64,000 nucleotides of DNA from Hydrogenophaga sp040372165 (GTDB taxonomy: Bacteria > Pseudomonadota > Gammaproteobacteria > Burkholderiales > Burkholderiaceae_C): positions 620,001-684,000 of the forward strand of contig NZ_BAABWG010000003.1 of NCBI RefSeq assembly GCF_040372165.1, in the 5' to 3' direction. The notes under the pieces were generated by a model, which worked only from the letters and a program-made list of their open reading frames with translations, did no database searches and was not told where the DNA came from. Of this stretch, positions 26,747 to 35,435 are shown in pieces. Every line of letters begins with the position of its first letter. Position 1 is the first letter of the stretch. The translations under genes were made by a program, and so were the position numbers.

Positions 26747-27673
26747 ATGCCACTGGGCACCCTGGACCGAACGCCACCCCCCTTCTTCAAGCAGGGTCCG
26801 TCGGCGCTGTCCAAACTGGTGGTTTTCAGCGCGTTGGCCCTGTTTCTGATGGTGGCTGACCAGCGCCTCAAGGTGGCCACCCCGATTCGCAGCGCGCTGG
26901 CCACCGTGCTCTACCCCCTGCAGTGGGTCGTGCTCAAGCCCGTGCAGGCGGTGACAGGCGCAGCCGATTACGTCACGTCATTGCACAGCGCCCAGCGCAA
27001 CGAGTCAGAAGCTCTGGAGCGTCTGGCGCGGCAGGCAGACAGGGCTCAGCAAGTCGAACAGCTTTCGGAGGAAAACAGGCGCCTGCGCGCATTGCTGGGC
27101 ATGCGTGAACGCATCCAGACGCCCACACGCGGCGCACAGGTGCTCTACGACTCCGCCGATCCATACGCCCGACGGGTGGTGGTCGACCGGGGGCAGAAAG
27201 ACGGTGTGTTCGCTGGCTCCCCTGTGGTGGACGAGGCTGGCGTACTGGGGCAGGTGACGCGTGTCTACCCTTTGGTCTCCGAAATCACGTTGCTGACAGA
27301 TCGTGAGCAGGCCATTCCCGTGGTCAATGTCCGCACCGGTGTCCGCGATGTGTTGTATGGCAGCTCAGGCGTGGCGGGAGATCACCTGGAGCTGAGGTAT
27401 TCGCTGGCCACGGCCGACGTGGCGGTGGGGGATTTGCTGACCACCAGCGGCGTTGACGGGGTGTATCCGCCCGGCTTGCCTGTTGCCCGGGTGACGACGG
27501 TGGAGCGCACGCCACAGTCGCCTTTTTCCCGCATCGTCTGCAAGCCTGAGGCGGCCTTGCAAGGCACACTGCATGTCATGATCCTCAAGCCGGTGAATCC
27601 GGAAGTGCTGACAGAGCCGGCGGTGGCCAGAGAGCTGGGCATCGATGGCGCTACCACGGGAGGCACGCCATGA
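26747..27673 (+). CDS. mreC: Rod-shape-determining protein MreC
   Basis: 308 residues. One N-terminal membrane helix (about 24-41), a periplasmic coiled coil (about 80-115, RLARQADRAQQVEQLSEEN) and the beta-barrel MreC domain (RRVVVDRGQKDGVFAGSPVV, DLLTTSGVDGVYPPGLPVA). The start at 26747 was chosen because the upstream ORF extension overlaps mreB in the wrong frame and lacks MreC features. It overlaps mreD by four bases. Confidence 0.93.
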   Translation: MPLGTLDRTPPPFFKQGPSALSKLVVFSALALFLMVADQRLKVATPIRSALATVLYPLQWVVLKPVQAVTGAADYVTSLHSAQRNESEALERLARQADRAQQVEQLSEENRRLRALLGMRERIQTPTRGAQVLYDSADPYARRVVVDRGQKDGVFAGSPVVDEAGVLGQVTRVYPLVSEITLLTDREQAIPVVNVRTGVRDVLYGSSGVAGDHLELRYSLATADVAVGDLLTTSGVDGVYPPGLPVARVTTVERTPQSPFSRIVCKPEAALQGTLHVMILKPVNPEVLTEPAVARELGIDGATTGGTP

Positions 27674-28200
27674 TCATGCGCCCTGGTCAGCAGCTGCTGC
27701 TGCCCGCCAACCCGGTGTTCATCTGGACCAGCCTGGTGGTGGCATTGATGCTCAACATGCTGATGAACATCGGCCCCTTCGGTCGTGCGGCGTGGGTACC
27801 CGACCTGCTCGCCGTGGTGCTGGTGTTCTGGAGCGTGCACCAGTCGCTGCGCATTGGCGTTGGCGTGGCGTTCATCTTCGGGCTGTTCATGGATGTTCAC
27901 CAGGGAGCGCTTCTCGGACAGCATGCGCTGTCCTATTCGGTGCTTTCGTTTCTGAGCATCACCATGCATCGGCGTCTGGTTTTCTTCGATGTGTTCAACC
28001 AGGCTGTGCAGATCCTGCCCTTGTTCGTGGTGGCCCAGTTGCTCGATTTGCTGGTGCGTTTTCTGGCTGGGGACGGATTCCCCGGGTGGGTGTCCATGCT
28101 CTCACCCGTGATCGAATCGGTCATCTGGCCCGTGGCGAGCCTGATGCTGCTGGCACCGCAACGCCGAGCCCCGGACCCGGACAACGACCGTCCGCTGTGA
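27670..28200 (+). CDS. mreD: Rod-shape-determining protein MreD
   Basis: 176 residues, five or six hydrophobic helices. Integral inner-membrane component of the elongasome. Typical segments: FIWTSLVVALMLNMLMN near the start, FIFGLFMDVHQGALLGQHAL in the middle. It overlaps the mreC stop by four bases; a second in-frame ATG at 27676 is possible. Confidence 0.9.
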   Translation: MIMRPGQQLLLPANPVFIWTSLVVALMLNMLMNIGPFGRAAWVPDLLAVVLVFWSVHQSLRIGVGVAFIFGLFMDVHQGALLGQHALSYSVLSFLSITMHRRLVFFDVFNQAVQILPLFVVAQLLDLLVRFLAGDGFPGWVSMLSPVIESVIWPVASLMLLAPQRRAPDPDNDRPL

Positions 28201-28214
28201 ACGGGTGATTCACC

Positions 28215-30194
28215 GTGACTGAGATTCGCAACGCCGACGCCGACCTGGCCCAGTTTCGCACCAGGGTGCTGGTGGCGGGCGTTGCCGTGGTGTTTGCCTT
28301 TTGTCTCATTGCTGCGCGCATGGTGTATCTGCAGGTCATGCGCCATGAGGCCTTGCTGGCCCAGGCAGAGAGCAACCGGACAGCGGTGCTGCCCATCGTG
28401 CCGATTCGCGGCCAGATCGTCGATCGCAATGGCCAGGTGCTGGCGTCGAATTACTCCGCATACACACTGGAGATCTCACCCTCTGAAGTGGGCGATCTGG
28501 ACGAGACGATCGAGCGTCTGGGCGAGGTGGTGAAGATCGGCAAGCGCGACAAGCGCCGCTTCTTCAAGCAACTGCGCGAGTCCAAACAGTTTTACTCTCT
28601 GCCTATCCGCACGCGTCTGACGGACGAAGAGGTGGCGCGATTCACGGTGCGCCGCTACCAGTTCCCGGGTGTGGAAGTGAGGGCGCGACTCTTCCGGCAT
28701 TACCCCAATGGTGATACCGCCAGCCACGTGATCGGCTACATCGGCCGCATCAATCAGCGCGAGAAGGAGATCATCGAAGACTGGCCGGATGAAGATCAAG
28801 GCAACTACCGGGGCACGGAGTACATCGGCAAGCTCGGCGCAGAGCAGAGCTTTGAGAGTACCCTGCATGGAAATACCGGTTTCGAGCGCATCGAGACATC
28901 CGCGGGTGGCCGCGCCGTGCGCTCTCTGGCGCATACGCCTGCGCAGCCCGGTGACCGGACGGTGCTGTCGATCGATATCAAGCTGCAGCGCCTGATCGAA
29001 GACATGTTCGGCGAGCGGCGCGGGGCGCTGGTGGCCATCGATCCTCGCAATGGCGAGGTGCTGGCTTTTGTCAGCAAGCCCACGTTCGATCCCAACCTTT
29101 TCGTCGAAGGCATTGACGTCGAGAGCTGGACGGCGCTGAACGAATCCGTGGACAAGCCGTTGCTCAACCGGGCGCTGCGAGGGACTTATCCGCCAGGCTC
29201 CACCTACAAGCCATTCATGGGCCTGGCCGCGCTGGAGCTGGGCCTTCGCACACCTTCGTCGGTGACCAATGATCCGGGATACTGGATGCTGGGCAATCAC
29301 CGGTTTCGCAGCCATGGCGATCACGCCCTGGGGCCGGTGGACCTGCGCAAGAGCATCATCAAGTCCAGCAACGTTTACTACTACGCCCTGGCCAACGACA
29401 TGGGTGTGGATGCCATGCACGATTTCATGGCGCCGCTGGGTTTCGGGCAGATCACGGGCATCGACTTGCGCGGGGAGTTGCGCGGCGTGTTGCCAAGCCG
29501 GGACTGGAAGCTCAAGGCGTACCGGCGGCCGGAGCATCAGCGCTGGTATCCGGGCGAGACGATTTCGCTGGGCATCGGTCAGGGCTACAACAACTTCACC
29601 ATGTTGCAGCTGGCCCATGCCATGTCTACCCTGGCCAACGGGGGCACCAAGTATCAGCCCCGGCTGTTGCTGGCCACGGAGGACACGACGACGGGACAGC
29701 GCATCGCCACAGCCAATGAGCCGCCTGTTTCGATGGGCTACCGTCCGGAGAATGTTCGCACCGTGCTGGAAGCGATGCGAGACGTGACACTTGAGGGGAC
29801 GTCGCGCTACGTGTTCAAGGGGGCCCCATACCTCAGCGGTGGCAAGACCGGGACGGCGCAAGCAGTGACCATCGGGCAGAAGGACCGCTACGATGCGCGC
29901 AAGCTCGAAGAACACCAGCGGGACCATTCTCTTTACGTCGCTTTTGCGCCGCTGGAGGCGCCTCGTGTGGCGCTGGCGGTGGTGGTCGAGAACGCCGGCT
30001 TCGGAGCGGCGCATGCAGCCCCGATCGCGCGTCGGGTGTTCGATTACATCCTGCTGGGCCAGTACCCCAATCCGGAAGACATGAAGGCCGTTCAGGAAGG
30101 CAAGGCTTCGGCACCCATTGGTGAACCGCTCAAGGCGGAAGACCAGCCCTGGCCACCGCCAACTGTCAGGGAAGAAGAGGACAACCCGGCCTGA
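28215..30194 (+). CDS. mrdA: Penicillin-binding protein 2, elongation transpeptidase
   Basis: 659 residues from a GTG start. N-terminal membrane anchor at about 16-38, the PBP dimerisation domain (RGQIVDRNGQVLASN), then the transpeptidase with the nucleophile motif S-T-Y-K in YPPGSTYKPF, SSN in IKSSNVYYY and KTG in SGGKTGTAQ. It cross-links peptidoglycan during elongation. It closes the mreBCD-mrdA operon; rodA, often next, is not here. The neighbouring gene is convergent. Confidence 0.95.
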   Translation: MTEIRNADADLAQFRTRVLVAGVAVVFAFCLIAARMVYLQVMRHEALLAQAESNRTAVLPIVPIRGQIVDRNGQVLASNYSAYTLEISPSEVGDLDETIERLGEVVKIGKRDKRRFFKQLRESKQFYSLPIRTRLTDEEVARFTVRRYQFPGVEVRARLFRHYPNGDTASHVIGYIGRINQREKEIIEDWPDEDQGNYRGTEYIGKLGAEQSFESTLHGNTGFERIETSAGGRAVRSLAHTPAQPGDRTVLSIDIKLQRLIEDMFGERRGALVAIDPRNGEVLAFVSKPTFDPNLFVEGIDVESWTALNESVDKPLLNRALRGTYPPGSTYKPFMGLAALELGLRTPSSVTNDPGYWMLGNHRFRSHGDHALGPVDLRKSIIKSSNVYYYALANDMGVDAMHDFMAPLGFGQITGIDLRGELRGVLPSRDWKLKAYRRPEHQRWYPGETISLGIGQGYNNFTMLQLAHAMSTLANGGTKYQPRLLLATEDTTTGQRIATANEPPVSMGYRPENVRTVLEAMRDVTLEGTSRYVFKGAPYLSGGKTGTAQAVTIGQKDRYDARKLEEHQRDHSLYVAFAPLEAPRVALAVVVENAGFGAAHAAPIARRVFDYILLGQYPNPEDMKAVQEGKASAPIGEPLKAEDQPWPPPTVREEEDNPA

Positions 30195-30239
30195 CTTCGC
30201 TCCTGCGGCCGAACTTTTCCCAGCCGTCGAACGCTTCCG

Positions 30240-30995
30240 TCAAAGCCAGGCGTCTGAGCCTGTCTTGAGAATCAGCGCACTGACCACCAGGATGAACATG
30301 ATGCGGATGAAGCCTGCACCGTGCTTGATGGCCATGCGTGAGCCGATGGCGCTGCCAATCACATTGGCCACGGCGATGGGCAGGACCATGTGCCACCAGA
30401 TGTGCCCGGTGCTCACGAACAGCACCAGCGCAGCAAAGTTCGATGAAACATTCAGCAGCTTCGCGCTGGCGCTGGCATGCAGGAAGTCGTAACCCAACCA
30501 GCGCACGAACAGGAACACGAAGAAGCTGCCGGTGCCTGGCCCGAAGAAGCCGTCGTATGCCCCGATGACGAGACCCACTGCCGACATGGCCACCGTTTCG
30601 CTGCGCCCGCTGAAGCGGGGCTGATGCTCATGGCCCAGCTGCTTGCGCCAGAGCGTGTAGCCGAGCACGCCCAGGAGGATCACGGGGAGGAGCTTGCGCA
30701 AGAAGTCGGGCGATATCTGGGTGACCAGCCAGGCGCCGGCAAAAGAGCCGATGCAGGTCACGACGGCTGAAGGCAAAAGGGCTCGCCAAGGCATTTGCAC
30801 ACGGCGAGCAAACTGCACAGTGGCGGCTGCCGTGCCCCAGATCGATGCGCTCTTGTTCACCCCGAACAGGGTTGCGGGAGGCGTGCCGGGAAACACGGCG
30901 AACAGGGCTGGCACGAGGATGAGACCGCCTCCGCCGACCACAGCATCGACAAAGCCGGCCAACAGTGACGACAGGGTGACGAGGACCAGTTCCAT
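30240..30995 (-). CDS. TauE/SafE-family (DUF81) membrane permease
   Basis: 251 residues, about eight helices in two repeats. Characteristic motifs are LLAGFVDAVVGGGGLILVPAL at the start and VIGAYDGFFGPGTGSF in the second half. Members export sulfite, sulfoacetate or related anions; the substrate is not readable here. It sits 66 bases downstream of hoxJ on the same strand and could receive read-through from the hydrogenase operon, at the place where C. necator has the nickel permease hoxN. There is no sign it is a nickel carrier. Confidence 0.88.
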   Translation of the reverse strand: MELVLVTLSSLLAGFVDAVVGGGGLILVPALFAVFPGTPPATLFGVNKSASIWGTAAATVQFARRVQMPWRALLPSAVVTCIGSFAGAWLVTQISPDFLRKLLPVILLGVLGYTLWRKQLGHEHQPRFSGRSETVAMSAVGLVIGAYDGFFGPGTGSFFVFLFVRWLGYDFLHASASAKLLNVSSNFAALVLFVSTGHIWWHMVLPIAVANVIGSAIGSRMAIKHGAGFIRIMFILVVSALILKTGSDAWL

Positions 30996-31061
30996 GAAGG
31001 CAGCGACGGAGGCAAGGCAGCAGGTGGGAGGGCTGCGAGGCGGTCGCGCAGGCCGTGATGG

Positions 31062-32504
31062 TCAGGCCGCAGGAAAGACGGGCAGCGTCAGGGTGAACTC
31101 GGCGCCCAAAGGGTCCTTGACGTTCTGGGCACTGAGTGTACCGCCGTGTTGCTCTGCAATGCCATAGCTGATGGACAATCCCAGGCCGGTGCCCTTGCCG
31201 ACAGGCTTGGTGGTGAAGAACGGGTCGAACAGGCGCATCAGGTGCTCGGCAGGAATGCCGGGCCCGTTGTCACGAACTTTGACCGCCACATGCTTCCCGT
31301 CGCAGTGCATGGTGACCCACACATGCCGGTTTTTCTCGTTGTTGGCCGTGACGGCGTCGAAGGCGTTCTGCAGCAGGTTCATCATGACCTGCTGCAACTG
31401 ACCGGCGTTGCCGCGCGTGGTGCAGGCCTGGTCCGGCTCCCAGTGCACCTGTACTCCATGGGTGCGACCCTTCTGAACCCAGTGGATGGACCGCTCCACC
31501 ACTGATGCCAGCGCCACCGCATCGTGCTCTTCCGCGTCCATGGCCGAGAAACGCTTGAGGCCATGCACGATGTCGGCAGTGCGCTGGGCGCCTTCAAGCG
31601 TGCCGTCGATCAGTGAGGGCAGGTCTGCCATCAGGTGATCGATGCGCAGCTTGCCCTTGAGGTGTGCAATTTCCTGGTCGGGCGCCTGTCCGGCCAGCGC
31701 GCCCATGTAGGTCTGCAAACGATCGCAGTATCTGCGCAGGGCATGGACATTGCCCAGTACAAAACTGATGGGGTTGTTGAGCTCATGGGCCACGCCGGCC
31801 GTGAGCTGGCCGAGTGAGGCCATCTTCTCGGAGTGCAGCAGTTGCTGCTGCGTGCGCTTGAGGGCGTCGTGCGCGGTCTGAAGCTCACGGTAGGCGCGCT
31901 TGATTTCGCCCATGGGCCGGCCGACCCATACGGTGCCCAGTCGTTTGCCGTTGCTGCCGAGGCGGGGAGTGCAACTGGCGTCGACCGGCACGGGCTGGCC
32001 GTCAGGGCCCAGCAGGTTGAGCTCGATGGATTCCGAGGAACGGTCTCCGCTGTTGCCGGCGCCTTGCAGGGCGGCCTCGGCACGGTCAATGCTGTCTCCG
32101 TCGGTGAGAATGTCTTGCAGGCGCTGCGTGCGCAAGTGCGCCTCGTCCTGTCCGAGCAGCTCGCACAGGGCGGCATTGGCCTGCTCGATCTGGCCGCTGT
32201 CGTCGCAGACCAGCAGCACGTCGGACATGGAGCTGAGGACACTCACAATGAACTGCTGCGACTGCTCGAGCTGGGCGTTTTTCTTCTCCAGCTCGATCTC
32301 GTCATCGATGAGCTGGGAGTAGACCTCGTCCATCTTGTGAATCACGTCCAGCCAGGCGTTCTCATCCATGCCCTCGAGCCCACCGCCCGTGGCTGGTGTT
32401 TCGGCGGGCACATCGCTGAGCAAAGGCGGACGTTGGGAAGGACTGCGTTTGGTGGACACGGTGATCTTCGGTGGACAGGTCAGTGGACAGTACAGACCAT
32501 ACAC
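31062..32504 (-). CDS. hoxJ: Hydrogenase sensor histidine kinase HoxJ/HupT
   Basis: 480 residues from ATG 32504, which overlaps hoxC by 25 bases. A GTG at 32459 (465 residues, 20 bases after hoxC) is a credible alternative start. It is cytoplasmic, without membrane helices. A coiled coil (about 60-85) leads into a PAS domain (about 85-200), then the H-box H240 in GVAHELNNPISFVLGN, the N-box MNLLQNAFDAV, and the G boxes VRDNGPGIP and GKGTGLGLSISYG. In C. necator HoxJ complexes with the regulatory hydrogenase HoxBC and controls HoxA, which is active when unphosphorylated. The ATP-binding motifs look intact here. Last hydrogenase gene of the cluster. Confidence 0.93.
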   Translation of the reverse strand: MYGLYCPLTCPPKITVSTKRSPSQRPPLLSDVPAETPATGGGLEGMDENAWLDVIHKMDEVYSQLIDDEIELEKKNAQLEQSQQFIVSVLSSMSDVLLVCDDSGQIEQANAALCELLGQDEAHLRTQRLQDILTDGDSIDRAEAALQGAGNSGDRSSESIELNLLGPDGQPVPVDASCTPRLGSNGKRLGTVWVGRPMGEIKRAYRELQTAHDALKRTQQQLLHSEKMASLGQLTAGVAHELNNPISFVLGNVHALRRYCDRLQTYMGALAGQAPDQEIAHLKGKLRIDHLMADLPSLIDGTLEGAQRTADIVHGLKRFSAMDAEEHDAVALASVVERSIHWVQKGRTHGVQVHWEPDQACTTRGNAGQLQQVMMNLLQNAFDAVTANNEKNRHVWVTMHCDGKHVAVKVRDNGPGIPAEHLMRLFDPFFTTKPVGKGTGLGLSISYGIAEQHGGTLSAQNVKDPLGAEFTLTLPVFPAA

Positions 32505-33958
32505 GGATCGAAGGAGCGAACGATGTGCTGAACAGCGACCGGCGTGGTTTCGCCCTCGCGCACGGGAGCGCCGACCAGCGCCTGCTCCAGGGCACCCGGC
32601 TGCCCTTGCGCGTCGCGTGGTGAAAAGTTCCAGCTGGTCGGGGCAATGATCTGGTAGTTGGCGATACGGCCATCGTGCACCACCAGCCAGTGGCCCAGTG
32701 CACCGCGCGCGGCCTCCGAAAGCCCCTGACCAGAGCCTTCGTCAGGGAGTCTCAAGGACTCGCAAAAGCTCTCGCCGGGCACGATGGCTGCCAGCCATTG
32801 CTCCATCATGGGTACGACCACAGCCAGCTCCAGCACGCGGGCGACCACGCGGGAGTAGACAGATCCGCCATGGCGACCGACCAGATCGCGGATGAGCGGC
32901 TGGCCGCTGACCAGCTGCCGGGCGATGGCACCTGTCTCCACCACCTGGCCGTCCAGACGCGGCGCCTTGTTCCAGGTATAGGCCTCTGCCTTGTCCATTT
33001 CGGGTCGGGTCAGACCCTGGTAGGGGTGTAGCGGCTCGCGCGCCTGTGCCAGCCATGTGCAGGTGGCGTCTTCGCGGATCTGGTGGGTGTTGACCCGGGC
33101 AGGTGCATCGCTGCCGGCCAGCCAGAGTCCGTTGCCCAGGGCAGAGCTCCCGTCCGGCTGGAGGTAGGCGCCATAGCTGAGGTAGCGGCCAGGGCCGGGG
33201 CCCATGCGCTGCAGCTGCTGGTCGCGCACGATGGAGAGGAACAGGCGCAGGTCGCCACGGTTTGGCGCTTCGTCGTGCCATGCCCACAACGCTTCTTCGC
33301 TGGCGAGTGACGTGACCACTTCCAGAGGAGCCGCGAACAGTTCGCGCTCGAGGAAGGCTCGGAACTCGCGGACGCGGGAGAGCAGGCGGGTGCGCTCGGC
33401 GACGTCGATGGCGCGGGTGCTGCCGCCGGGCTCGATGGACTGGGTGTGCGGCCATTTGCCGCCAAGGGTGCCCAGCAGGTTGAACCAGCGTTGCCGGGCG
33501 GCCAGCGATGCACGAACCTGCTCGCCATACTCCGACCGAAAGCGGCGCGTGGCTTCTGCATGCCAGGGGCGGTCGGCATAGACCTCGCGGGTGAAGTCGG
33601 GCATGAAGAAGACGTAGAAATGCGTGAGGTGGTCGGCCATGTTCTCCACCGCCAGCATCAGGTTGGTCGCGTGCAGGCCATTGGCGGGCGGGGTGATGCC
33701 GGCCAGGTCGCTCAAGGCGCGGGCGGCGGCCACCGATTGCGAGACCGAGCAGATGCCGCAGATGCGGGGCACGAAGACGAGCGAATCGTGAGGTGCCTTG
33801 CCGGTGAGGATTTGCTCGAAGCCTCGGTACATGGGCGCGTTGACGTGTGCAGACTGCACTGCGCCTTGCTGTATGTCGAGCGAGACTTCGAGGTCGCCTT
33901 CGACACGGTTGAACGGCCCGACGAGCAGACGCGTGGGAAGAGGCTTGGCTTGGCTCAT
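32480..33958 (-). CDS. hoxC: Regulatory (H2-sensing) hydrogenase large subunit
   Basis: 492 residues. NiFe site cysteines lie in RICGICSVS (C67, C70) and in the final DPCMVCTVH. The protein ends exactly at that histidine, so it has no cleavable C-terminal peptide, the hallmark of H2 sensors of the HupV/HoxC type. I69 and F117 replace the valine and leucine of catalytic enzymes at the gas-channel positions, as in the C. necator sensor (I62/F110 there). It overlaps hoxB by four bases and hoxJ at its 3' end. With HoxB it signals H2 to HoxJ. Confidence 0.95.
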   Translation of the reverse strand: MSQAKPLPTRLLVGPFNRVEGDLEVSLDIQQGAVQSAHVNAPMYRGFEQILTGKAPHDSLVFVPRICGICSVSQSVAAARALSDLAGITPPANGLHATNLMLAVENMADHLTHFYVFFMPDFTREVYADRPWHAEATRRFRSEYGEQVRASLAARQRWFNLLGTLGGKWPHTQSIEPGGSTRAIDVAERTRLLSRVREFRAFLERELFAAPLEVVTSLASEEALWAWHDEAPNRGDLRLFLSIVRDQQLQRMGPGPGRYLSYGAYLQPDGSSALGNGLWLAGSDAPARVNTHQIREDATCTWLAQAREPLHPYQGLTRPEMDKAEAYTWNKAPRLDGQVVETGAIARQLVSGQPLIRDLVGRHGGSVYSRVVARVLELAVVVPMMEQWLAAIVPGESFCESLRLPDEGSGQGLSEAARGALGHWLVVHDGRIANYQIIAPTSWNFSPRDAQGQPGALEQALVGAPVREGETTPVAVQHIVRSFDPCMVCTVH

Positions 33959-34950
33959 TTCAGACGGGTCTTGCGAATGGCAGGTTTGACCACGAGGTGG
34001 TCGGCCACAGCGTTTTGTTTGACGCGCTTGGGCGTGGCGCTCTTGGACAGCGAGGCCAGCGCCACGAACCAGGCCTTGGGCATGTCAGTGGGCAGACCGA
34101 TGGGAATGCCGGCGAGTTTGGGTGTTTCATGGAATGGATGCCCGGGCTCCTGAAAGCCTGGCTCGGTGCAGGCGATGCAGGCGTAGCCGCCGCGTGTGCA
34201 ACTGCCCTCGCCATTCCAGAGCCGGATGTTGCAGTCTGCGTGCACCTGGGTGCCCTTGCATCCCATGTGCTCCATCATGCAGCCAAGGTCGGATGGCTTT
34301 TCTGCACTGGCCTTGAACTCGTAGTATTCGTTGCGGGTGCAGCCATGGTGCACCAGCTGATCGGCATAGGCACGTGGGCGACCGAGCGCGTCCAGTGCAT
34401 CGGCGTCGAACTGCCCTGCGGCCAAGGCCATGAGGGCGTCGAGCACCCAGTTGGGGTGCGTGGGGCAGCCGGCAATATTGATCACCGGCAGGCCAGAGCG
34501 GGAGGTGAATCCTTCACCGAGCAGGCCACCGGCGCGATCATCGTCGTACTGCATGCCGCAGGCATCGGTGGGGTTGTCGCCACCAGCGGTGATGCCGCCC
34601 CAGGCCGCACAGCTTCCCACGGCCACCACATGGTGGCTGACGCGGGCGAGCTTTTCCACCCAGTCGATCATCGGCACGCCGGTGCCGGCGAGCACATGAA
34701 AACGTCCGGTGCCATTGGGGCCGCGCAGCAGAGCACCTTCCACGCACAGGATATCGAGTGCTTGCTCGCCGCTGAGGATGCGTTCGAGCAAATCGATGGT
34801 GTCCCGCCCACTCTCGAGCGAGAGCGAAGGGTGCCACAGCAGGTCGATGCCGGCATCGCGCAGATGGGCATGAAAGTCGTGCGTGTCGGCATTGAGCAGC
34901 GACATGCTGCATCCGCCGCATCCGCCCGATTGCAGCCAGAGAAGATTCAT
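33955..34950 (-). CDS. hoxB: Regulatory hydrogenase small subunit
   Basis: 331 residues. It has no Tat leader: the protein starts MNLLWLQSGGCGGCSMSLL, so it stays in the cytoplasm as expected for the sensor. Further cluster ligands are in GSCAAWGGIT, NIAGCPTHP, GCTRNEYYEF, GCMMEHMGCKG and CIACTEPGF. The start at 34950 is set by this N-terminus and by the ATGA overlap with hoxW; the upstream in-frame extension is a shadow. Partner of HoxC. Confidence 0.95.
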   Translation of the reverse strand: MNLLWLQSGGCGGCSMSLLNADTHDFHAHLRDAGIDLLWHPSLSLESGRDTIDLLERILSGEQALDILCVEGALLRGPNGTGRFHVLAGTGVPMIDWVEKLARVSHHVVAVGSCAAWGGITAGGDNPTDACGMQYDDDRAGGLLGEGFTSRSGLPVINIAGCPTHPNWVLDALMALAAGQFDADALDALGRPRAYADQLVHHGCTRNEYYEFKASAEKPSDLGCMMEHMGCKGTQVHADCNIRLWNGEGSCTRGGYACIACTEPGFQEPGHPFHETPKLAGIPIGLPTDMPKAWFVALASLSKSATPKRVKQNAVADHLVVKPAIRKTRLK

Positions 34951-35435
34951 GTATGCGACTCCACAGCGAGCCCCAGCACAGCGGGCAGCCATTGGTGTAC
35001 CCATTGCTCGGCCAGGTTCAGATTGTCTTGGGCTTGGAGACTCATTGCAGCACCAAGTTCATAGCTTTTACCCTGCACGGCCAGCACTGTGCAAGCGGGT
35101 GGCGATGCATCGTGTACGCGCTGATACACGGCGAGTAACCCTGCTGGTGACAGTGCATGGCTGCTGGGCGTGAAATCTTCGGCCGCTGTGACGTCTGAGG
35201 TGACGAATGGCGCGTGCGCTGCCGTGCTGGCATCGATGAACAGCACATGTTTGCGGTGCTGCAGATCCATGCAGTGTTCGATCTGCAGCTGGTAATCCTC
35301 CAGACATTCAACCTGATCGTGCCAGGCTTGTGCCTGGACATGTGCTGCGATGCGTCGCACCAGTAAGGGACCGATGGCATCGTCGCCGCGGCTGTCGTTG
35401 CCCCAGCCGAGGATGAGCACGGGCGGGGTGCTCAT
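34947..35435 (-). CDS. hoxW: Hydrogenase maturation protease for the NAD-reducing enzyme
   Basis: 162 residues, HycI/HyaD-like endopeptidase. Nickel-binding positions: D in GWGNDSRGDDAIGPLL, D in FIDASTAAH and H in SSHALSPAGLLAVY. It is placed directly after hoxH (four-base overlap), the subunit whose C-terminal tail it should remove. It overlaps hoxB by four bases downstream. The unrelated-position protease HoxM in the same cluster presumably serves HoxG. Confidence 0.9.
   Translation of the reverse strand: MSTPPVLILGWGNDSRGDDAIGPLLVRRIAAHVQAQAWHDQVECLEDYQLQIEHCMDLQHRKHVLFIDASTAAHAPFVTSDVTAAEDFTPSSHALSPAGLLAVYQRVHDASPPACTVLAVQGKSYELGAAMSLQAQDNLNLAEQWVHQWLPAVLGLAVESHT

Noticed and set aside
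28476..30014. 512-codon ORF antisense to mrdA
   Set aside because: Shadow of PBP2; His/Arg-rich composition.
30240..30995. HoxN-type nickel permease after hoxJ
   Set aside because: Sequence has TauE/SafE motifs and lacks the NiCoT signatures HxxxxDH and related; only the position matches.
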